In this document: positions 39,944 to 46,407 of the stretch, piece by piece
Numbering within the stretch: position 1 is the first letter of the stretch
Layout of the letters: each line of letters begins with the position of its first letter
Assembly: GCF_028369105.1 (NCBI RefSeq)
Contig: NZ_JAQNDO010000001.1
Location: 3,527,001-3,591,000 of the forward strand
Reading direction: 5' to 3'
Length of the DNA: 64,000 nt
Source: Polyangium mundeleinium
Lineage (GTDB): Bacteria > Myxococcota_A > Polyangia > Polyangiales > Polyangiaceae
Program-made: the position numbers and the translations under genes
Notes under the pieces: generated by a model
The model's input: the letters and a program-made list of their open reading frames with translations, nothing else
Databases searched by the model: none
Told to the model about the DNA's origin: nothing

Positions 39944-40848
39944 AAGAGCTTCCCCGTCACCGCCTCGCACAAATCGAGCGCCGGCCCCGCATACGGCACG
40001 AACCCAATCGCAATCCGCGACGACGCATGCACCAGCGTCTGCATCACCTCCGCATACGCCGCCGCCCCGTCCCCGACCGTCGACATCGCCCCGGCAAATG
40101 CCCGTACCGTCTCCATGAAGGAGCCCTTCTCCGGCCCGAGCGCGATCGCCTCCCATACGTTGAGGCTTTCCTTCATTTGCCCCGCGAGATCGGCGAAAGC
40201 ATTCTTCAGAACGCCATCCACCTGCGTCCGAACATCCGGCGGGATCGGCGAATCCAGGAACCAATCCGACGCATCCATGTACTGACGCACGTACTCCGTG
40301 ACGCGAATCTGCGCCTGCAAGAACGCGCTCGTCTCCGCCTGGGAGACGCTCACCCGCGCGGCCAGCGCCTTCTCGATCGCCGCGGTATTCGACCGCCACG
40401 CCCGCACGTTCGTCACGAAGTCCCCGCGCAGGATCACCTTGCCGCCCTGCACATCCTGCGACAGCGCTTCCATCACGGCATCCGCATACGCCGCATAAGG
40501 GTCCTTCCCCGGCTCGAACGCCCCCGCCGCGCCCGAGACGTCGGGCACCTCGACCCACGGCACCTCCGACGACGTCAGCGAATACTCCCACGGATCGTCC
40601 GGCGAAAACCCCGAGGCCTGCGCCTGCCCCGTCACGAGATCCGCCACCGCGTCCGCCTGCGCGCCGAAATGGTGGAGCAAGCTCGCGAGCTCGTCCTTCA
40701 GATCCTGCGCGCTCTTCTTCAGATCCGCGAGGAGCTGCTTCAGCGCTTCCCGCGTGGCCTCGTCGACCACGTCTCCATACCGCTCCAGAATCGCGTCGAG
40801 GTCGATCTCGCTGATCTCGTCGAGCGGCCGCGACACGAGGTCGTGCAA
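39919..40848 (-). CDS. Frameshifted toxin 2, N-terminal part: coiled-coil plus pre-toxin region
   Basis: The 5' part of the split toxin gene. It has Leu/Glu-rich helices (LKQLLADLKKSAQDLKDEL), a long helical middle and, near the C-terminus, GFVPYAGPALDLCEAVTGK, which resembles the hydrophobic pre-toxin (PT-TG-like) module of polymorphic toxins. It then stops at TGA where a -1 shift would continue into the nuclease. The TTG at 40848 is the first standard start, but the frame stays open and protein-like back to about 41077 (residues such as NLEVEIAAERKWLIENASK), with only CTG or ATT available there. The true start may therefore be about 70 codons upstream, right after the preceding gene. Confidence 0.6.
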   Translation of the reverse strand: MHDLVSRPLDEISEIDLDAILERYGDVVDEATREALKQLLADLKKSAQDLKDELASLLHHFGAQADAVADLVTGQAQASGFSPDDPWEYSLTSSEVPWVEVPDVSGAAGAFEPGKDPYAAYADAVMEALSQDVQGGKVILRGDFVTNVRAWRSNTAAIEKALAARVSVSQAETSAFLQAQIRVTEYVRQYMDASDWFLDSPIPPDVRTQVDGVLKNAFADLAGQMKESLNVWEAIALGPEKGSFMETVRAFAGAMSTVGDGAAAYAEVMQTLVHASSRIAIGFVPYAGPALDLCEAVTGKLLCLPGGRI

Positions 40849-41077
40849 TTCCGTGTCGAGCTGCTGGAGCAGATCGAGCCGCTCCGCGAGGTTCGCGGCC
40901 TTCGATGCGTTCTCGATGAGCCACTTCCGCTCGGCCGCGATCTCGACCTCCAGATTCGCGATGGCCTGCGCGAGCGGAGGGTTGATCTCCGAAAGCGAGA
41001 GCCCGACCTGCGTGCTGCCGCTGAAGGCGCCTTCCGGAGGCGCGAGCGGGAGCGGCAGCAGAATGCTCCCGGGCGAG

Positions 41078-41893
41078 CTACTTGGTCCGGCGGCGCAACC
41101 CGATACGATAGACCTCGCGGCCCTTGTGGTCCTTCACGAGCTCCCCGAACGTCTCGTACGCGTCGTCGGGCTCCTTGTTCACGAAGGTCACCCTGGGCTT
41201 CAAATCGTCCGGGTGCGGGACCTCGACAGAGACGAGAACGTGAAGCGCGACGGGCCCCGGCTCGGTGATCGACTTGTAGAGCTCCAGCCACGGATTCATG
41301 TATCGGCCTCCCGGGCCATAGCGGACATACGGCTCGTGAATCGAACCACCCACCTCCGTGAGGAACCACTCGCCTCCCGTCGCCTTGCGCATGACCTCGC
41401 CGGCATACGCGACGAGCCCCGGGAAGAGGTTGGGGATTTCGAGGATGCGCCTCTTGGGACGGACCTTCTTCAGGGCTTTTTCCACGAGGTAGAGGCTATC
41501 GAAGGAGCTGTCGAGAGATTCACGGGGGATTTTGAGGATCCGTGCGAGTTCGTCGACGAGCGAGGGCACGGCTTCGATGAAATGCGCGCCCTGGGGGAGA
41601 TTGCCTTCCAGCATGTGAAAGGGGAGCTCGGGGGGGCGATTTCGCAACGCCTCGAGCTTCTCCATGAGTTCCTGGCGAGATGCGTAGAGGGTGCCGCGAC
41701 CGCTCGGCTTCACTCGAAGAAGCTCACCCCTGTCAGAAACGTATGCCTCCCAGAGATACGGCTCGCAATTCTCGGGGTCCTGTGTCCAGTTCTGCTCGGC
41801 CAAGAGCGCCTGCACCTCGGACTTCGTGACAGACCAGCATTTGGCCCAGCCTTTTCCGTTGGAAGGACGACGAAGACGCGGGTCATTCTTCAT
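41078..41893 (-). CDS. Uncharacterised protein between two toxin genes (candidate immunity)
   Basis: A 271-residue soluble protein with no signal peptide or membrane segment. No family was recognised. Its composition is ordinary: WSVTKSEVQALLAEQNW near the N-terminus, LARILKIPRESLDSSFDSLY mid-protein, and a C-terminal half with GPVALHVLVSVEVPHPDDL and VTFVNKEPDDAYETFGELV. It begins 15 nt after the stop of the lipoprotein nuclease gene and ends just before the next toxin frame, all on the minus strand, so the four genes look like one transcript. Immunity to toxin 1 is inferred from position only. Confidence 0.6.
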   Translation of the reverse strand: MKNDPRLRRPSNGKGWAKCWSVTKSEVQALLAEQNWTQDPENCEPYLWEAYVSDRGELLRVKPSGRGTLYASRQELMEKLEALRNRPPELPFHMLEGNLPQGAHFIEAVPSLVDELARILKIPRESLDSSFDSLYLVEKALKKVRPKRRILEIPNLFPGLVAYAGEVMRKATGGEWFLTEVGGSIHEPYVRYGPGGRYMNPWLELYKSITEPGPVALHVLVSVEVPHPDDLKPRVTFVNKEPDDAYETFGELVKDHKGREVYRIGLRRRTK

Positions 41894-41908
41894 GGGATGC
41901 CTCTCGAC

Positions 41909-42732
41909 TCAGTGGGGGCGGGTATTGCCCGGAGTCCCGGGGTGACCGACGAGGCCGTCATCGAGGATCGGCTTGTCGAGCCCTCGGTCGCCCGAAGCGC
42001 GTAGCTTCTGAACGTAGAACGACGGGCCGTCGAGGGTGGGGGCAGGGAGCTGCTTGCCTTGAAGGACGGCTCCACAGTTCATGCACCAAGGGGGACCCAC
42101 CTGGAGCTTGCCGCCCCCGTGGTCTCGGACCGCGGACACCCAGACCAGAATCTGATTGGAGGCAGCACGGACCCCGACGTCCGTGCCGATCGATGTGTCA
42201 CCGGCCACGACGAAGTACAGCGAGGGATAGGCCCGATCGGGTCCCGTGGAGGAGGCCGCCGGCGACTTCGAGAGCGCGTCCAGCATCCCGAGGCTCTGGT
42301 ACTGGGCATACTCGAGGTTGACAGTCCCTTTGACGGCCTTGACCTCCACGAACGTGCTCTCAGGGTGGGTGCTGATGACCGGCGGGAGGGGTCCGTGAAA
42401 CCCCTGGATGGCGCCGGTCACGCCGTCGGGCTTGACGCCACGGAAGCGCTTGTCGCTCGCTTCCTCGCGCCACGCCGACGGGAACACCTTCCCGTTCGAG
42501 GGAAGCACCCTCGGCCCGCTCCGAGTACGTCCCTCTGGAACTGGAGCCCCACGGCCTGATTGTACGTGATTCCGGTGTAGTTGTTCGGGTTCCCGTAATA
42601 CTCCCGCAGCTTCGCCGTCGTCACCATGTCGGAGAGCGCCGGCATGTCGTCGACGATGCACCCGGTCGTCGAGACGACGATCCCCACCCACCCGAGCGCG
42701 AACAGCACGAGCCGCGCGAACCTCCCCCACAT
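41909..42732 (-). pseudogene. Frameshifted toxin 1: lipoprotein with PD-(D/E)XK-like nuclease domain
   Basis: Two frames together make one sensible protein. From the ATG at 42732, frame 1 encodes a lipoprotein signal (MWGRFARLVLFALGWVG, lipobox STTGC about residue 25) and YYGNPNNYTGITYNQAVGL, then loses protein character near 42515. The -1 frame continues with VLPSNGKVFPSAWREEASD, the Asp in VKPDGVTG and an E-x-K in FVEVKAVKG, then NLEYAQYQSLGMLDAL, consistent with a restriction-endonuclease-like toxin domain, to the stop at 41909. Adding one G to GCGGGCCG (42515-42517) restores a single frame of about 274 residues. Frame 1 alone would give only 104 residues. This is either decay, phase variation or a sequencing indel. 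Confidence 0.65.
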
Positions 42733-42817
42733 CGGATGGGCAGACGTTGTTTGTCCGGGGTCGGACCCCTTTGCCGACCCTCGCCGCGCGGCTGTCTTGG
42801 TTGGCAGGGTCGCTGCC

Positions 42818-42964
42818 GGTCTTGACCGGGCCTGTTCGATGAGCTGCGCATCGCGCAGTTCATCGAGCCTGGGTCCAGCCCCTGGCTGGTCCGGGTGCAG
42901 GGGCGGACAGCCCCTGCTGGGGCCTGGGGCAAAGCCCCAGCTCCGCGCTTTCGCGAGGAGACCC
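42818..42964 (-). repeat. Dispersed ~150-bp element with hairpin, copy B
   Basis: Inverted counterpart of copy A at 37808-37957, sharing the same ordered blocks and hairpin. It sits in the 423-bp divergent region between toxin 1 and the large surface-protein gene. The rest of that region (42733-42817 and 42965-43155) holds no gene I can support. Confidence 0.8.
42836..42866. other. Hairpin in repeat copy B
   Basis: A 14-bp stem with an ATC loop and one G-T pair: TCGATGAGCTGCGC against GCGCAGTTCATCGA. Several outer stem pairs differ from copy A, yet pairing is kept. Confidence 0.6.
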
Positions 42965-43155
42965 ATGCTCAGCCTGTAGCCCGGTTGGAATTTGCTGACG
43001 TTGCCCGACGCCGTACACGAGCCGTCGAGGCAAGATCGCGCCGCCCCGAAAAAAAATGCGACCTCGGGGCGGGCCGAGCATCCCCCAGGCGCTGGGCCTG
43101 TTGCGGGCGGCGCCGCGCGGTGCCGTGAACACGCCGACGCCCGGGGTAGACGAGC

Positions 43156-46100
43156 ATGAACACCAGACATCGAACCCATACCTTTGCGAGCGCCCTGCAT
43201 TGCATGGCGTTCGCCCTTGCGCTTACCGTCGCGCTGGTTTTCCCGCGCGAAGCACGTGCCGCGACGACCATCGCCGGCGGCACCATCGCCACCCAGACCT
43301 GGACCGCCGCGGGCAGCCCCTACAATGTCCAGGGGGACGTCACGGTGCCGAGCGGCGCCTCGTTGACCATCGAGGCCGGCGCTGTCGTGCGGTTCGCGAG
43401 CAGCGACGGGCAATCCGGCGGCACCGACACGGCCCGCATCGAGCTCATCGTGCAGGGGCAACTCAACGTCCAAGGCACGGCGGCGAGCCCCGTGCAGTTC
43501 ATGGCCCAGAGCGGGACGGCCGTGGGCACGTGGTTTGGCATCCGCGCCGGTGCGGCGAGCGCCGTCACCATCTCCGGCGCGTCGATCGCCCATGCGAGGC
43601 AAGGCGTCACCTCGAGCGCGGCGGGCATGGGTCTCGCGGTCGAAGGCACCACGATCACCGCCACCACGTATGGCTTCTACCTCCTCGCCGGCACGCCGAC
43701 GCTCACGAATGTGAGCGTCTCCGGCGGCTCGGTCGGCATCGACATCGCGGGGTCCGCCGCAGCGACGATCAACGGCTGCACGATCAATAACAATACCAAC
43801 CGCGGCATCAGGATCTTGACGACGGGCGTGGCCGCGGTGAACACCATCAACAACTGCGTGGTCCGGAATAGCTTTTACGGGCTCGATCTGTCGGCGGAGT
43901 CGAACGGCATCTCGACGGTGAACATCACGGGCGCCACGATCCACCAGCAGTCCCGCGGCGTGTCCGTCTCCACGTCTTCGGGCGCATCGACGACGGTGAA
44001 CCTCAAGAACTCGAACGTGACGGACAACACCACCGGCATCTACGGGGCGGGCGGCGCGGCGACGGTGAACGTCACGTATTCGAACGTCTGGGACAACACG
44101 ACGAACTATTCGAATGTGACCCCCGGCCCGGGGTGCTTTTCGGCGAACCCGCTGTACGTGAACCCGCTGTCGGACCTGCGGATCACGTCGAATTCGCCGT
44201 CGAGGTTCGCGGGGGACGCGGGCCAGGACATCGGGGCGCTGCCGTACGTGAATGACGCGACGCCGGGGTATCACGGGACGCTCTGGACCGATACGACGCT
44301 GACCTTGGCGGGCTCGCCGTATACCGTCGCGGGGGACGTCACGGTGCCGCCGGGCCGGAAGCTCTCGATCGAGCCGGGCGTGGTGGTGAACTTCTCGAAC
44401 GGCGACATCATGAAGGCGGGCACGGACACGGAGCGCGGCGAGATCCGGGTGCGGGGGACGCTGGAAGCCATCGGGACGGCGGCCGCGCCCATCACGCTGC
44501 GCGCCCTCGTGGCGGCAGCGGAGAACTGGTATGGCGTGCGGGTGCTGTCGGGCGCGACGGCGGCGACGCTGACGCACGTGAACGTGCGGTACGGGTACAA
44601 TGCGATCCATTCGAGCGCCACGGGCGACGTGCTCGGGCTTTTGAACGTCACGACCGACACGTCGCTGAACGGCCTGCTTCTCGACGCGGGGGCGCCGCTC
44701 ATCAAGAATTTCACGACCAAGAGCAACGATTACGGGATCCGCGTGGAGGGCAATGCGTCCCCCACCTTCTCGAGCCTGACCGTGAGCGACAACGAGTGGG
44801 ACGGCGTGTTTTTCGTCCCGAGCAGCGGCCCCGCCACGATGACGATCGAGAACGGGCTCTTCCGCAACAACTTTGATAACATCAATCTTTACGCCACGAG
44901 CACGGCGACCGGCACGCTCAACGTGACGAACACGACGGTCCACGGTCCAGGCGGGTTCGGCGTGAGCCTGAGGGCGGAGTCGAATGCGACCGCGATCGTG
45001 AACGTCAAGAACAGCATCATCGTCGGGGTCACGACGGGCATCTACCGGAACAACACGACGGGCACGACGACGGCCACCGTCACGTACACGAACGTCCTGG
45101 CGACCTCGACGAACTACGACAAGGTGGTGGCAGGAACGGGCTGCATTTCGCAGAACCCGGGCTTCGTGAACGCGCCGTCGGACCTGCACCTGGCCATGGG
45201 CAGCCCGTGCATCGACAAGGGCACGTCGGTGGGCGCCCCCCTCACGGACCTCGACGGCAATACGCGGCCGCTCGACGGGGACGGCGCCAATGGCGCCGCG
45301 GTCGACATGGGCGCGTACGAGTTCGTGCCTCCCTTCTATTGCGGCGACGGCATCGTGACCGGCGCCGAGGAGTGCGACGACGGGAACGCGTCGAACACGG
45401 ACGGGTGCCTCACGACGTGCAAGACGTCGGGCTGCGGCGACGGCTTCGTGCAAGCGGGCGTCGAGGAGTGCGACGATGCCAATGCGTCGAACGCGGACGC
45501 CTGCACCACGACCTGCAAGAATGCGGTGTGCGGCGACGGCTTCGTGCAGATGGGCGTCGAGGCCTGCGACGACGGCAATGCGTCGAACACGGACGCGTGC
45601 CTCGTCACCTGCAAGATCGCCGCGTGCGGCGACGGGTTCGTGCAGGCCGGCGTCGAGGCGTGCGACGACGGCAACCAGATCGACAATGACGCCTGCCGGA
45701 ACAACTGCAGCCTGCCGGGCTGCGGCGACGGCGTCGTGCAAGCGGGCGAGGAGTGCGACGACGCGAACGCATCGAACAACGACGCCTGCACGAGCACCTG
45801 CAAGACGGCCAAGTGCGGCGACGGCCACGTGCAGACGGGCGTCGAGGCGTGCGACGACGGCAACGTGTCGAATGCCGACGGCTGCCTCACGACCTGCCTG
45901 TGGGCCAAGTGCGGCGACGGGTTCGTGCAGGACGGCGTCGAGGAATGCGACGACGGGAACACCGTCTCCGACGACGGCTGCGCGTCCGACTGCAAGACCG
46001 AGTCGATGGGCGTCGGCGGCGCGGGTGGTGCAGGCGGCGCAGGCGGTGCCGGTGGTGCTGGCGGCGCGGGTGGCGCTGGCGGTGCCGGCGGCGCAGGCGG

Positions 46101-46326
46101 TGCCGGCGGTGCCGGTGGCGCTGGCGGTGCCGGTGGCGCTGGCGGCGACGGTGGCGCTGGCGGCGACGGCGGCCTCGGCGGCGCAGGCGGCGACGGCGGT
46201 GGCGGGACCGACGGCAGCTGCGGCTGCCGTACCGTCGGCTCGACCGGCGACACGAGCAGCGGCCTCGTGCTCGTCCTCGGCTCCGCGCTGATCGCCCTGC
46301 GTCGCCGTCCGCGGCGCGCGGCCTGA
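43156..46326 (+). CDS. Cell-surface beta-helix protein with DUF4215 repeats and MYXO-CTERM-like anchor
   Basis: A 1056-residue exported protein. A signal peptide (FALALTVALVFPREARA) is followed by about 690 residues of right-handed beta-helix-like repeats (GDVTVPSGASLTIEAGAVV, VKNSIIVGVTTGIY), in two halves that each begin with a SPY-V-GDVTVP motif. Next come seven DUF4215-type cysteine-rich repeats, each CGDG...ECDDGN...C...C (about 730-950), a ~60-residue Gly-Gly-Ala tether, and a C-terminal tail with CGCRTVGS, a hydrophobic segment (GLVLVLGSALIAL) and RRRPRR, matching the MYXO-CTERM sorting signal. Expected to be displayed on the outer surface. Specific ligand or role unknown; adhesion or carbohydrate interaction is plausible. 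Confidence 0.9.
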   Translation: MNTRHRTHTFASALHCMAFALALTVALVFPREARAATTIAGGTIATQTWTAAGSPYNVQGDVTVPSGASLTIEAGAVVRFASSDGQSGGTDTARIELIVQGQLNVQGTAASPVQFMAQSGTAVGTWFGIRAGAASAVTISGASIAHARQGVTSSAAGMGLAVEGTTITATTYGFYLLAGTPTLTNVSVSGGSVGIDIAGSAAATINGCTINNNTNRGIRILTTGVAAVNTINNCVVRNSFYGLDLSAESNGISTVNITGATIHQQSRGVSVSTSSGASTTVNLKNSNVTDNTTGIYGAGGAATVNVTYSNVWDNTTNYSNVTPGPGCFSANPLYVNPLSDLRITSNSPSRFAGDAGQDIGALPYVNDATPGYHGTLWTDTTLTLAGSPYTVAGDVTVPPGRKLSIEPGVVVNFSNGDIMKAGTDTERGEIRVRGTLEAIGTAAAPITLRALVAAAENWYGVRVLSGATAATLTHVNVRYGYNAIHSSATGDVLGLLNVTTDTSLNGLLLDAGAPLIKNFTTKSNDYGIRVEGNASPTFSSLTVSDNEWDGVFFVPSSGPATMTIENGLFRNNFDNINLYATSTATGTLNVTNTTVHGPGGFGVSLRAESNATAIVNVKNSIIVGVTTGIYRNNTTGTTTATVTYTNVLATSTNYDKVVAGTGCISQNPGFVNAPSDLHLAMGSPCIDKGTSVGAPLTDLDGNTRPLDGDGANGAAVDMGAYEFVPPFYCGDGIVTGAEECDDGNASNTDGCLTTCKTSGCGDGFVQAGVEECDDANASNADACTTTCKNAVCGDGFVQMGVEACDDGNASNTDACLVTCKIAACGDGFVQAGVEACDDGNQIDNDACRNNCSLPGCGDGVVQAGEECDDANASNNDACTSTCKTAKCGDGHVQTGVEACDDGNVSNADGCLTTCLWAKCGDGFVQDGVEECDDGNTVSDDGCASDCKTESMGVGGAGGAGGAGGAGGAGGAGGAGGAGGAGGAGGAGGAGGAGGAGGDGGAGGDGGLGGAGGDGGGGTDGSCGCRTVGSTGDTSSGLVLVLGSALIALRRRPRRAA

Positions 46327-46330
46327 AGCA

Positions 46331-46407
46331 CCGCCGAGCGCACACAACTCGCGTGGCTGCGCACGGACCGCGCAGCCACGCGGGCGCGTGCGGAGCGGCG
46401 GCAGATC
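46331..46407 (+). other. Possible DUF202 gene relic
   Basis: The translation in one frame reads TAERTQLAWLRTD, the DUF202 hallmark, and the DNA shares a 19-nt exact block (CTCGCGTGGCTGCGCACGG) plus flanking matches with the intact DUF202 gene near 37459-37494. No start, membrane segment or stop belongs to it; the frame runs on into the downstream histidine kinase. Confidence 0.4.
46350..46382 (+). terminator. Hairpin after the surface-protein gene
   Basis: A perfect 13-bp stem CGCGTGGCTGCGC with its complement and a 7-nt loop (ACGGACC), beginning 24 nt after the stop codon. There is no T run, so it may stabilise the 3' end rather than terminate on its own. Confidence 0.45.

Noticed and set aside
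41080-41133. Lipobox-like SIVSGCAAG upstream of toxin 2
   Set aside because: It is in frame, but a stop codon lies about ten codons before it and no start or hydrophobic signal precedes it. The DNA is already used by the end of the upstream gene.
46015-46205. GC-rich low-complexity DNA as an independent repeat locus
   Set aside because: It is the in-frame coding sequence of the Gly-Gly-Ala tether of the surface protein.
42418-46347. A very long minus-strand open frame (over 1300 codons) opposite the surface-protein gene
   Set aside because: It is a mirror frame produced by high GC at third codon positions: Arg/Ala/His-rich, no domain motifs. The plus-strand frame has a signal peptide, Cys repeats and a sorting tail. 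Only its last ~77 codons before the frameshift (toxin 1 N-terminus) are real.
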